Shown piece after piece: positions 11,175 to 22,727 of a stretch of DNA of 64,000 nt. Source of the DNA: Immersiella caudata (lineage: Eukaryota; Ascomycota; Sordariomycetes; Sordariales; Lasiosphaeriaceae); the NCBI GenBank assembly GCA_030512335.1, contig JAULSU010000004.1, forward strand, positions 186,001-250,000, in the 5' to 3' direction. Within the stretch, counting starts at the first letter, position 1; the number at the start of each line of letters is the position of its first letter. The position numbers were made by a program, and so were the translations under genes. The notes under the pieces were generated by a model that worked only from the letters and a program-made list of their open reading frames with translations, ran no database searches and was not told where the DNA came from.

Positions 11175-13186
11175 TCAAACCAGGGTGAGTGACCTTGTGT
11201 TTCCGAGATCGAACGTCGGCGAATCTCCTGTGATCTTTGCAACCCCAACCCTCCTAAACTTTACCTCTTCTCCGCTTTCTGTCTCGGTTGGTTCCAAAAT
11301 AAGGAACACCTCAAGGGCCTTCTCTGTTCGCTTCGTGTGAAACAGCAGAAGGCACAAGTAGGTTCCTGGCGTGGTTACGCGGCCCGCGTCAAACTCGCCC
11401 GCGCAACGCCATGGAAACCTGCTTGTAGCGGTCTGCTTGAGATCTTCGTCGAAAACTTGAAGGTACGGCGGTTTGTGGCGGTTCCCAAGCTCAAAAGGCA
11501 CAATGCGAATCTCTCGTACCGGCCCCATAACGATGACGTGTGCCGATCTGACTTGTGACGCAAGCGGCACGCCCTCCCACTGCACGTCCCAACTCAAAAG
11601 GCTAAGAGCATCGATCACCGGTTCGTCTTCCGGCTGGTAGCCCCCCCAAAAGCCATAGAAAACAGAACCCGGGCACGCGAACCAGCTCCAAGAAGGGAGT
11701 CGTAGGTTGCTGAATACCTCAGACGGGTCAGTGCTGCGCATGAAGGATAGGTCCCGCGCAAAGGATTTCCTCCAGAGGCCAAGAAGCGGTACATCGTCGA
11801 GTAGCAAAGAGTAATATCGCGTTATCCCTGCGAAGGCTGGAATCCGGTCACGGGGATAGGTGAAGTCGCGATGCGAATACCCGCCAACGATGTTGCGCCA
11901 GGCATCACCGTAGCTAGGATCACCGACGGGAAGACCATGCGGTACGGTGAGGCTCCTGCCTTGCATCAACATATTGCTCAGCGGAATGGTGATTCCGCCT
12001 TCCGTTTGGTAGCCAGCTCGACATTGCCAGTGCATCTCTGGTTGCATGCAATGAAGCAGTCTCGGCGAGAGAATCTGCTCTTGCAACGTCCACCCGCGGT
12101 TGCTAAGCGGAGCATCTATTGCGCGGTTCCGGATGCTACCCGTGTATGCTCGGACGAAGCTCCTATGGCCGGTTGCGTCATCCGGTCTCATACGAAAGAA
12201 TAAGTCATTATCCTGGGGCCTGCTCGCATGGGATGGAAAGCATCCTTCTGAGCTGTCAGCTGCCTGGACGGCGGCAATGGTCAAGAAGCTGCCCTGGTAA
12301 ATGTCGGCCATATGCCCGACTTCACGCTGCCACTCTACTTCATCGTCCTGAACGATGCATAGTGCGTCGATCCATATGTAAGGGATTCGAACGGCTCTCG
12401 CTATGCGGATGGCATCGGCCCATGTTGGAGGTATGAGGTCCGGAGGTATCTCGTCGCGGAAATGCGGCAGTGTCTCCCTCGTCGTGCGTAGTGGTAGAGA
12501 GTTTCCCCAGCAGTAGCTCAAAGTTGCGTACTTCGTCATGTCGGCTGCTGTGTCCCGAGAGACGAGTCTGAGAGGGCCACATTTGAGGTCAATGGAGAGG
12601 AGGCGCAAGGGGGCGTAGGGTACAGGTCTGCACTCGATGTGAGTGCTACACCGGTTCAACCACGATTGAATCGTCACAACCCTGTCCTCAAACGTCGGCG
12701 CCGGTGTTCTCCACGGGCTCAATGCCGAGGCTGGGTCTATTCGCGCCCGAGGTCAGAAGCGGTGGTAAGAGCGGCATGCGCGAACTAACCTTTCGACGAA
12801 CAAGTTGTAAGAGTGAAATTGGAACACATGGTAAAGGCAATCTCATTTGTGTGCAGATTGGCCATCATGGACGCCCAGCTCACGCCTGAGTCCATCCGGT
12901 GGGCCTCGGTGGTCTCGAGCGTCGGTTCGAAGGCCGGTTGTTTTACCTCGAAGGCTTCCTCAGAAACTCCATGTCGGGCCACTGTGGCTTTAGTCGACGA
13001 CCATTGCGAAGCTATCAGGTCGCAAAGTGGACAGATTTTCGCCGACAATGACAGCAACGCGAATGTTGCGTGGTGAGCATGCTTGATCGGTTGGCCGGAA
13101 GTGCTTCGGGTGGCGCTGATGAGCTCCGAGCAAAATGCGCAAACGTCCTTGTCATCAATCTCAGCTTCGCTGCCCCGCTTGGACAT
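11175..13186 (-). CDS. HET-domain (heterokaryon incompatibility) protein
   Basis: Two exons (13186-12790 and 12736-11175) join in phase to 652 residues. The N-terminus carries paired Cys motifs (CAFCSELI and CPLCDLI) typical of one HET-protein class. The HET core follows: YATLSYCWG (about residues 202-210), then PYIWIDALCIVQDD and the MADIYQGSFLTIAA region (about 250-285). HET domains are TIR-related and trigger cell death after fusion of unlike hyphae or other non-self signals. The C-terminal half has no clear motif and is presumably the variable partner-recognition part. It is divergent from a secreted cysteine-rich protein 360 bp away, with a second HET gene beyond it. Confidence 0.88.
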
Positions 13187-13549
13187 GTCGAGAAAACTTT
13201 GTTTGCTGGTGCGACGACCGTGACTGCTGTTCCTGAAGGGATGATAGAACCAGATTCAAGAAGGTGGGGCTACTGCCTGTTGGGAGATTCGTGTTCGTAT
13301 TGGTCACGTGAAGGTAAGCGCCGACACAAGTTCCGCTGGCGATGCGATGCACCTCGATGGCGGAGAGCAAAAGCCACTGTCACCACAACCTGCTTACTCA
13401 GAAATGGGCTCGGGCAGGCCGAACCGCGGGCCAACTCAAACCTTGATGGCCAAGACCCACACATTGGAAAGGAACGACTTGTGGAGGCAGGAGCAACTAA
13501 CTTCTCGACATTCATCTCAAAACTTCACCCGCACAAAGAAACCGACGCG

Positions 13550-13912
13550 ATGCGATTCTCTTCCTTTCTACTTCTCTGGGCCGGTCTCCTGCCCTTGGCC
13601 TTCGGGGACAAAACCATTGACCCCGTCAACACATGCGTTGTCCCGTTGTTGCTGTCGTACGTTCGATGTGGCAATCTCATCCCGAGCTACTGCCTTCCCG
13701 GGTTGGAGGACGAGATCGTCGAATTTTGCGGCAGATACTTTGCCACTCCCGTCAACATTTGTCTCGGGACTGAGACATCAGCAACCCGTTTACCGAACAT
13801 CGGACGTCGTTGGGACCCGCCACCATGCCCGCCCATAGACCAGAATTGGCTCGTCGCTTACCCTAGCATATCGTCCGTCTGCACGTGCCTGAAGTACGGT
13901 GGTGGAAAATAG
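13550..13912 (+). CDS. Small secreted cysteine-rich protein, 120 aa (candidate effector)
   Basis: A single exon of 120 residues. It begins with a clear signal peptide (MRFSSFLLLWAGLLPLAFG) and has eight cysteines in the mature part, in contexts NTCVV, RCGN, SYCLP, EFCGR, NICLG, PPCPP and VCTC. That number would allow four disulfides. No domain is recognised. The ATG at 13550 was chosen because the signal peptide starts there; the frame is open far upstream but that part overlaps the HET gene promoter and looks non-coding. It sits between two HET-domain genes. A secreted effector-like or defence role is an inference only. Confidence 0.6.
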   Translation: MRFSSFLLLWAGLLPLAFGDKTIDPVNTCVVPLLLSYVRCGNLIPSYCLPGLEDEIVEFCGRYFATPVNICLGTETSATRLPNIGRRWDPPPCPPIDQNWLVAYPSISSVCTCLKYGGGK

Positions 13913-14170
13913 CCTACAGCAACGAAGGCGAGACTCCTCATATTTTGCACGAGTGGAAGGCCGGTAGCTGATACCCTTGCAGACATTGACACGGCGGCTT
14001 GTCCGTTCCTGGGATGTCGTGTGGATAGGCGAAGCCGGTGTATGGTGGCTGGGCCGTGTTGCTTTCGAATTTGCCGTTGGCTTCATCAGATTTAGAATCA
14101 GCTCAGGCTCAATCACAGAAGCGTCGCGATGAAGTCTTGACCAGATTCTTTCGAACCGTCTCTCCATCTC

Positions 14171-16543
14171 ATGCCAAGCATCTTTGAAGCGACTGGGGAT
14201 CCGAGCCAATCGCATGCCAGTAGCTCGGCAACCCGAAGTAATCTCACCCCACACCGCTTCCTGAACCGCCTTCAGGACATCGCCGACATGGCTGCACCAA
14301 ACGATCTCAACGGTTGCCCGACTGGAGGGGTTGAGAATGGCGACAGAAAGGACGATTCAATGGATGAGGTGTACAATTATGAACCACTCCCGACATCAAC
14401 CAGCATCCGGCTGTTGAAGCTTCTCTCCAAAACCGAGAGCGGCCTTCTCCACATATCGCTCAAGACAGTAGACCTCCGCAATGACCCGGCGTATCGCGCT
14501 CTGTCGTATTCATGGGGGAATCCGCACGCGAATGGCGTCGACTTCACCGTTTACTACAACTCCGTGGCCGATGAATACAGCGCGTCGCATCGGATACCCA
14601 TCGCCTGCGGCGGCAAGCGTCTCCATATTCAACAGAATCTGTTCGATGCCTTGTGTCAACTCTCGACATCAGGTGATAGCGATGAGGACGACGCCGACGG
14701 ATACCTCTGGGTCGACGCGCTCTGCATCAACCAGCAAGACTACGCCGAGCGCGCCGCCCAGGTCAAGATCATGGACCAGGTCTACAGCAAAGCTGCACAC
14801 ACTGTTATCTGGCTGGGACGTGTCGACGCCGAAATCATCTCCACCAGCGACGCTTTCCGAGTCATCACCCAAGTAGCATCATACCCCCTCGACACTTTCG
14901 CGCAAAGCAACATTGTCCCCTTTCGCCGCCAAGCCCCATCCGTCTACACGGAGTGCGACCTGGCCCCGATTAGCTGGATGGAGTGGTGCGCCTTCGCGGC
15001 CCTTCTAAAACGCCAATGGTTCTCTCGTCTCTGGATCGTGCAGGAAACCATACTGTCGCCGCGCCTGCTCGTTTTCTGTGGCCCTCACCGCATTCCCTGG
15101 AACACACTCGTCACCGCCGCTCAGAACATCGATGCGCGTTGCACGGTTCTCGGCGCTCGACCTAGCACCCTATTCATCCAGCACGACCAACCCGCCGTCC
15201 CTCTCGAGAACAACGTCCTCCAGCTCGCCAGATGGAGAGAGTACTGGCACTCCCCTAATCCCCGTGACCTCCAAGGTCGACCGTTTACCCTTGAGACACT
15301 GATTCAAGATACGTGGACCTTTCAGGCGACAGATCCACGCGACAAGATCTACGGCCTCTTTGGGCTCATGGATGCCGCGACAAGAAACACATGGGTCGTG
15401 GATTACAACACACCTGTCGAGGAAGCCTACGCGTTTGCGACGATGCGCGTCATGCATCACAGCCGCACCCTCAGCATCATTTCTTGCATCCAGGATGCAT
15501 CGGTGCGCAAGGTTGCGCCGCGGCCGTCGTGGGTTCCGGATTTTGGTCTCCCGTATGTCAACATGCTCTGCAACAGCCATTTCTCCGCCGCAGGGACCGG
15601 AGCCGGCAGTGACCCCCCAACGCTACCTTCACCGTGCTGGGACCGCCTCCGACTACATGGCATGGCCGTTGACGAGATCATCGAGGTCGCCAACGATCGA
15701 AATAACTACCCCAACAGCATGATGCTGCTCGAGTCATCATGGTTCGAAATGGCCATGTTGCTTCCCCATCCGTACCACAAGACTGGTCATGACCCCGCGG
15801 AGGTTCTGTGGCGGACGCTTTGCGCAGATCAGGATGCCGTTGGGAATAGCCCCGCTCCGGAAACTTTCGGTCCCCTCTTCCACGAGCTGCTCTGCGCCAT
15901 GGTGGTCGTTCGAGCTGAGCTTGAAGCCGAGAACGCACAAAAGACAAACCCACCGGTACATTGCGCGCCATCATTTGCCGAGGCCATGAGACGCGCAAGG
16001 AAGATGTGGGATGATCTTGGCTTGGCGGACCTTGGCCTAGAACAGTTGAGGGAGAAGATGAGTGCCCCGCCAAGATTTCTCAGCAGGCCTGAGCTTGGGT
16101 GGTTGGCATTTACGTTGCTCAAGATGTACATCCTAGCCAAGATGCAGAGTGGCGCGGCGATACCAGATTTGGACGCTCTGGAAGAGTTCGAGAAGAACCC
16201 GACATACGTCATGAGAGTCATCGAGGGTGAAGAGCGAAGCCTCGTGTACCCGAAAGACGCGGCATTCATGAAGTCATATCAGCTTCGCTACGGAATGCGG
16301 AAACTCTTCTTCACGAAGGGGGGCTATCTGGGACTGGGACCTGCATCTGCCAGGGTTGGGGATATGATTTTGGTTTTCAGGGGCGCTGCAGGGCCTTTTG
16401 TCTGCCGAGTTGCGGAAGCGGATGAACCCCAGGATGGTGTGGAGAGGTTCGAGATCGTAGGTGAGAGCTACGTTCACGGGCTCATGCACGGCGAGGCGAC
16501 AAGGATGGGAGGATTCGCCCTGAAGGAGGTCGAGATTCTGTAA
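14171..16543 (+). CDS. HET-domain (heterokaryon incompatibility) protein
   Basis: A long intron-free gene of 790 residues from 14171, or 751 from the ATG at 14288, which I find equally plausible because the first 39 residues look like translated leader. HET motifs in order are YRALSYSWG (about residue 108), DGYLWVDALCINQQD (about 176-190) and the VYSKAAHTVIWLGR segment, followed by the WFSRLWIVQETILS motif seen in this HET class. The mid-region FQATDPRDKIYGLFGLMD is also typical. The role is non-self recognition and programmed cell death. It is the second HET gene of the 11-16.5 kb island and differs clearly in sequence from the first, so it is not a tandem copy. Confidence 0.9.
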   Translation: MPSIFEATGDPSQSHASSSATRSNLTPHRFLNRLQDIADMAAPNDLNGCPTGGVENGDRKDDSMDEVYNYEPLPTSTSIRLLKLLSKTESGLLHISLKTVDLRNDPAYRALSYSWGNPHANGVDFTVYYNSVADEYSASHRIPIACGGKRLHIQQNLFDALCQLSTSGDSDEDDADGYLWVDALCINQQDYAERAAQVKIMDQVYSKAAHTVIWLGRVDAEIISTSDAFRVITQVASYPLDTFAQSNIVPFRRQAPSVYTECDLAPISWMEWCAFAALLKRQWFSRLWIVQETILSPRLLVFCGPHRIPWNTLVTAAQNIDARCTVLGARPSTLFIQHDQPAVPLENNVLQLARWREYWHSPNPRDLQGRPFTLETLIQDTWTFQATDPRDKIYGLFGLMDAATRNTWVVDYNTPVEEAYAFATMRVMHHSRTLSIISCIQDASVRKVAPRPSWVPDFGLPYVNMLCNSHFSAAGTGAGSDPPTLPSPCWDRLRLHGMAVDEIIEVANDRNNYPNSMMLLESSWFEMAMLLPHPYHKTGHDPAEVLWRTLCADQDAVGNSPAPETFGPLFHELLCAMVVVRAELEAENAQKTNPPVHCAPSFAEAMRRARKMWDDLGLADLGLEQLREKMSAPPRFLSRPELGWLAFTLLKMYILAKMQSGAAIPDLDALEEFEKNPTYVMRVIEGEERSLVYPKDAAFMKSYQLRYGMRKLFFTKGGYLGLGPASARVGDMILVFRGAAGPFVCRVAEADEPQDGVERFEIVGESYVHGLMHGEATRMGGFALKEVEIL

Positions 16544-17546
16544 AGCAAACCTGATTTAACTACCAACTCGCCCCGAGCCATCGTCTTTGGTTATGGCTGG
16601 TGAAATGTGTTTTGCGAAATATGTCTTACATATTTCCATGTTTGTTCATGGCTGCAAGCCATGTGAAGTCAAAATCCAAAAAACGACAGGCTTCCCCGCG
16701 CTTCCGGCTTGCGCGCGCAAATAAGGGGTACGATTCTTAGTGTGTGTCTAGTTGTACCCCTCGTGGCTAGCGTGCTCGTCGTTTTTCAGGGATAAAAGTT
16801 TGGTTTATGCGGCACGGGATGATTAAAGGGGCATACCACGGCCCCGGGTTTCTGTTAGTCCGAGGGGTGTGTAAGCAACCCTCCATCTGCTTGTCGACAA
16901 GTTGCCAGTCGAAATATCTGTCTCTTCCTAAATTTAACAATCACAAGCCAGGCTTCAAAACCCCCACACGATCAGAACACCATCATGGCCCATCACGAGA
17001 TGCGACACTGGCTGGGGTGGTTTGGGTCTGCCCAGTCTTTCTGTCTCCTCATCATCGCTTCAAGTGGCTAGCTCGATGGCGCTTTGCCACTATCGCTTCC
17101 TGTGCCGCAAGGCGCACCAGCATGGACGGGGGATCGCATACCACACCAAAGGCCCCGTGTCCGATACTCGGGTGACGGTGTCAACATCGAGCCTTGGTAT
17201 TGGGTGCAGATGCATTTAGTTGTCAGAACTAGGTCAAGGGTGAAATCGATAGTGCGATTGTAAGCTTACACTCGGGATAATTGTAAATAGGGGGCCCGCG
17301 AACCCCTGAATACCTGATCAGTACTTTTGTTTGTCGACTCTACACGGGGATACGGGATGCTAGAGCCGCCGCCATGGTCGTGGACTTCAGCGAGGGAGGG
17401 TATTTAAACACAGCCTGCGGCCGATGACAATGGAGACACGAACTTCACCGCCGCTTAACATCGTCATTCACTCACTTAACAAGTCATTCGTTCTACATTA
17501 CGACTTCCCAGACTCACTCGTTCATGTTCCCCCTTAGTCTTTAGTC
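16544..17546. other. Intergenic; promoter region of the tyrosinase gene
   Basis: About 1 kb without a convincing gene. The right end holds the tyrosinase promoter with a TATA-like element at 17401. Short open frames around 16807-17219 show no motif. Confidence 0.45.
17401..17408 (+). promoter_or_regulatory. TATA-like box of the tyrosinase gene
   Basis: TATTTAAA lies 146 nt upstream of the tyrosinase ATG, followed by a CT/CA-rich leader. The position fits a fungal core promoter; no other evidence. Confidence 0.4.
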
Positions 17547-18693
17547 ATGAAGATCTTTCAACTCACTGCCATTGCCGCAGCTGTGCTGGCTCTCCCCCTG
17601 GAGGAAGGCATCGCTGCCCGCCAGACACCATCGTGCACCTCTCCAAAGTTGCGCAAGAACTGGGCGGCGGCCACGGCCACGGAGAAACAGGCGTACATTG
17701 ACGCCGTCCTCTGCCTCCCCACCCTGCCCTCAAGGCTGAATGTATCCACGCACGACAATCTCTACGACGATTTTACGTATATTCACACCCAGTTGTCGAC
17801 GCCCCAGAGAAGTGAGGACCCTTTTCCTATGCTAACACTCCAATCTCAATTTGAGGGTTCATGTACTCTCACTTACTTACATCTGCGTAGTCCACGCCGA
17901 ACCTGTGTTCCTCCCCTGGCACCGCTACTTCATCCAAGTCTACGAAGACGCACTGACCGAGTGCGGCTACACTGGTGCAGCCATGTACTGGGACTGGGTA
18001 GCCGACTCCGGTGCTCCCGCCTCAGCAGCCGTCTGGGACCCCGTCCTCGGCTTCGGCGGAAACGGCAGCGCCTCGTCCGACAACAGCCCCGACAAGTGGC
18101 GCGTCGTCGACGGTCCGTTCCGCGACCTGCGTCCGACCTACTGGAGCACGCTCGACCAGCCCGATCCTCATTATCTCAGCCGTGATTTTTTCCCCGCGAT
18201 CCCCCAGGCGGGTTTCCAGGAGATGTTGGGGTGGCAGTATGACCAGAGTGTCATGGACACGATTACGCCTCTGACGACCTATCTTGAGTTTCGGATCCAG
18301 CTTGAGAGCCGTCCGCATGCTGTTGTGCATTTCGCTATTGGGGGTAGTCGTGGTGACATGGGGCCTTTTACTTCTCCGAATGGTGGGTTCTCCTTCTACT
18401 TTCCTCCTCTTTTTGTTTTCCCTGCATGGCTCCTTGTCAAGATGCTAGTACTGACAGAGACTTTTAACCGTGTAGATCCCATGTTCTTCCTTCATCATAC
18501 CATGGTTGATAAGATTTGGTGGCAGTGGCAGCATGATGACTTCGCCAACAGGAAGCTGGCCTACGAGGGAACACGGAACGATGGTCTTGCCGCTAGCTTG
18601 GATGATCTGATGCCGATGCTTGGGCTTGCAGATGACAAGACTGTGCGGGATTACATGGATACCGAAGGGGGTCCGCTGTGCTACACCTACTAA
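17547..18693 (+). CDS. Short secreted tyrosinase / catechol oxidase-type copper protein
   Basis: Three exons (17547-17811, 17891-18382, 18476-18693) join in phase to 324 residues. A signal peptide (MKIFQLTAIAAAVLALP) leads into the tyrosinase fold. CuA ligands are in YIHTQ, IHAEPVFLPWHRYF (His, then WHR), and CuB ligands in PHAVVHFAIGG and DPMFFLHHTMVDKIWW, so all six copper His appear present. The first intron splits the CuA motif just before IHAEP and the second just before DPMFF. The protein ends soon after CuB, without the C-terminal lid domain of classical tyrosinases. It would oxidise mono- or o-diphenols to quinones outside the cell (melanin-type or phenol metabolism). Confidence 0.9.
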
Positions 18694-19034
18694 AGGCTAC
18701 GTATTTAAACAGATGGAACGCGCTCGAAGTGGAATTTTTGGTTAACCTCCTATCCGGCGAATGTAAATAATAAATGGAACTCTTGCGTCGCTTTGGACAG
18801 GAAACTCCTTATTTTCTTTGTGGGACGGGAAAGTGCATGCCTTCTCAACTCTAGTCTTTCCTGCACCTGCGTGATCATTCGGGGGGGAATCATCGGTTTC
18901 TGCCTCAGGCAGAAGTGTGATTTTAGGCAGACACAGGCCTCCAGAGCCTGACCAGCCAAGCTGAGATTTTGACACGCCATCTTTGCAACAAAAGACCCTA
19001 CGCCGCGCCGGAATCGTTCTGAAAACCTGCGGTG

Positions 19035-21615
19035 ATGGCCTCCGCGGGGGAAATCATCGCCGTGCTAGGCCTTTTTGAACGGGTTATCCTGGAGCTCCGC
19101 AACTACAAGGATGCGCCGTCACATTTCCAACAGCTCAGCATCGAACTCGACCTCCTCAGCAGCACCCTGCGACATGCCTCACAACTTCGTCCCTCCAACG
19201 ACGACGAGCGCCAGACCCTCGACAAGATCGGTGCGATTGCAATGCACTGCCTTATTCCTCTCCAGGCTATGGGCGACAAAATGAGGTCGAAGGAGGGCAG
19301 TCTCGGCCACTTCCGAACCACACGGAGCCTGGCCAGCATTGGAACTCGACTCCACTGGTCCATGATATCACGCAAAGATATTGACGGGCTTCGCACCACC
19401 ATCTTATCTGAGATGCTGGCCATCAACATGCTGCTCAGCACACAGCAACTGTAAGATCCCGCCCTGTTTTACCGTTTCCACCTGAGCTAATTCGTCACAG
19501 CGGTCAGATCAAAAGACTCTCGTCCGAGGTTGATCGCCTGGGAAACACCCAATCCACTCTCGTCAACAAACACTCAAGCGCGCTGTTGCAGCAGACGTCG
19601 GCCATTTTCACCATTGTTGCAACGACCCCAAAGGCCATCGCCGACCTCCAACTGCTCACAGCTGAGCAAGGGACAAAGCAATCGCAAGAAGCCCAGGCAG
19701 TTCGCAGCGGCCTAGATTCGATCACCAAGCACATGCAGGCGTTGGTCATCGCAACGAACAACTCGCTGGCCACGGCTCAGCGCCATGCAGCTTCCATAGG
19801 CAGGGCGGTGAAGAGACTGGGAGCCTTGATGAGAGACATCCGGGAGTTATTCGTTTTGTAAGTCTGAGCAAGCCCCAAGATCCGTGGACTTTCTGACGTC
19901 CAGCATAGTCTAGCAAACTGCTCCAAGGAGATTCTGGAGGCGATTGGGCGGAATACGCTCGTACTAATGCACATTGCCAGCCAAATGAAGCGCTTCCTTC
20001 GAGCCATTGATGCCATCCCTCTCCATCTCAACGTCGATATAGTCCGTCTGGACGATGCTCTGGGCGACACTTGGGGCCTACCACTTCAAGCCTGCGGATC
20101 ATGGCCGGTGAGTTGCCCTGCGTGGTGGGTCTGCGATCTGTGTTGACCAGCGGTAGTCCTTTTGCAATATGCTTCAGCACGTGGTTTTCGCAGGTAGACC
20201 CGGGCTAGACCGAGTCACCACCGGCCAGTTCGCCATCACGCTTGCGACCAGCGGCGCGCGGGTCGACCAGTATAATTGGGAGAATTTCATCAAAAGGGAT
20301 CTGCATATCCAACAAGCTATGGTGCTATCTCGGGCAAACACCGGGGAAAGCCACGACACAAATGAATGCCCGTTTCCTAGGTGTGATGGTAAGATTTTAG
20401 ACATTGATCGCCCCGGCACATGGTAAGTCTACTACCTTCCCACCCTATTCAACACAGTGGTTAATTCAGTTCAAGCCCCACCTGTAGACGCCAGGCTTCT
20501 TCACAACAGGAGGGTGGCCATTTTATCAAGATTTTAGGCCGGATACAGGGTCCCAAAGGCGGCTCTCATACCTTGCCGGTCGACGATACCGCTCAAAGCC
20601 CTACGGCGCCGCCACAGCTGCCCCAAATGCAACGTGCTGAGGACTTGCAGCATTTTCGGCGAATCCACATCTCTGAGCCGGCCAAACCCATTCGCAACAT
20701 GGACGAAGCTCTGTGCAGACTGGCGGCGGATAGCACCGATGCGACTGCCAATGCCTTTCTCGGTCTACATCATATTATTGAGTATGGAAAAGATCCTCAG
20801 AGCTTCAGTGGAAGACTTAGTAACGCAAAACGCCACTTCCAAACGGCTGTTAAATCAGGTATAATATCAACCTGCTTGGTTAGAGGTAGTGGCACTATTA
20901 CTGATTCCCCGTGCTCTGGTAGATCCATCCCCCGCCGAGAACTGGTACTTGTTAGCTTGCGTAAACCTGGTCCTGAAGGATTACCCTGAAACCCATGTGT
21001 GCCTGCAACAGGCTATTTATCGCAGAGCAAACGTCCCAGTAATTTGGACAACTTGTGGAGTAATGTTTGGATGTTCCATCAGCATATGGACTCCTTGAAG
21101 GGCTTCGCGCGGTCAATACACCTCAACCGAGACTTGTGGGAAAACTGGTACAACCTAGGAGTTCTGGTACGTAATTCTTCGACGATTGGCTGCACACTCG
21201 CCTGCTTACCCCCTTTCTTTGTGGCTAGTACGATAGCGTCCATCAGCCGCGTGATGCTGTAGACGCTATCGACAGTTGCCTGGAGTTGGATCCTAATCTT
21301 CCCTCTGTGCAGGCAGGGTTGCGATTACTGAAACAGCACATGGCGGAGTCTACGCACACACCACCTGAGGACTATAAAATCCTCACGATGCGGGATGTCA
21401 ACACCGTATTCCACCTTAAGGAATACGATGAGCCGCGGGGCGAACAATTCGCCATCATGCCCCTAGTCGGGTCCCAGCCGGGACCAGGCCTTGAGTACGA
21501 CACTATGTCAGAGACCAGTGATGAGAGCGGATGGGAAATCTCGGAGAACGAATCGGAGGACGAAATGGAATTCGAGTCTACTATTTCAAGCTTGAAAGAA
21601 AATACAACCCCTTGA
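19035..21615 (+). pseudogene. Gene fusing STAND-type helical N-terminus, ubiquitin-like domain and Cyc8-like TPRs; one-base frameshift
   Basis: Seven exons (19035-19450, 19501-19857, 19909-20107, 20157-20422, 20470-20858, 20923-21166, 21229-21615) are in phase except exon six, which is one base short. Residues 1-140 resemble the helical N-terminal region of fungal STAND proteins. A coiled stretch follows, then a ubiquitin-like region around LDDALGDTWGLPLQACGSW plus GQFAITLAT, and a Cys cluster (CPFPRC and, across an intron, CSSPTC). The last third is TPR: ENWYLLACVNLVLKDYPETH, then after the shift LWENWYNLGVLYDS and AIDSCLELDPNLPSVQAGL, like Cyc8/Ssn6. The C-tail is acidic. The frame breaks between 21055 and 21075. 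Assembly error or recent inactivation are both possible. Confidence 0.7.
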
Positions 21616-21821
21616 AGAGCATTAATGCAAAACCCAGGAACCTCTATTATGGGAGCAGCCGGTATTAGGAAGGACCGAATGTGCGAATGTGTTCTTAGCT
21701 AGGGTAGGAATGGGTAATCTTCTCTCCTCATCACCAAAAGCATGAACCTTTGCATTGACTTTTCGAGACCCGCCGCAACCTTCCCTTAACGACACATCGA
21801 AACTTCTTCCTGAATAACACC

Positions 21822-22695
21822 TTACGACTTTGTCAGCTCCGGAGTCCGCTCGGCGCGCTTTCCGGAAAAACGTGTCTCCACGAAACACTGCACCAGCCAC
21901 AGCACCCTCTTCTCCTGCATCTTGTGCGCCTTGTTAATATCGTTAAGCCGAATTCAATGCGTCACCATGATGGTCGGGTCGGCTTTGCCCTTTTTGATCA
22001 TCTGAAGGAGTTCTTTCTAGTCTGTCTCGCATATTAGCCCTCGTATTTCTTTCTCTGGTGGTAGCTTTCGATACTCACACTTCTGCACTGGGGCTTGACC
22101 GCAGCCTGCGAGCGTAATGCCGAGTTACATGACGGCGCCAATGTTGAAGTGATTCGTAACTGTCAGGCAAAGTCCATTATCTCACGATCACAGCAGTCGA
22201 GGACCAAGACCACTTACACCCGACGTAGTCGCCAATGACACCAACCTTGCCAAACTTCATCGTGGAGTAAATGGCTTCGTTGATCATCTCGCTCGTATCC
22301 TCCTCAATGCCCGTTGCCAACTCTATCTTGTGCAAAAAGCCGTTGCCATACTCGCCGCCGGTGGCATCGATGCTGACGTCGACGCCTCCCGGCACCATCT
22401 GGTGGATCTTCTTGGGAACCGTCTCATCGCGCTGGAGCTGCTCATAGTTGATGGGTTCAACACCGGGAGTCTTCTCCTTGGCATATTCGATGCGCCACTT
22501 GTTATCTATACCAATGACGCGCTTGGCTCCGCGTTCCTTGGCCCAGTAGCACGCCATGAAACCGATAGGGCCAAGACCCCAGATGGCCACGACGTCGCCC
22601 TTTTGGACGCCGGTGTAGTCTACGGCGTAGTAAGAGGTGGGGGTATCACTTAGGAGAGGTAGAGGCTTGGTTACTAGTGAGCAAGGAACCAGGAC

Positions 22696-22727
<32 letters not shown>

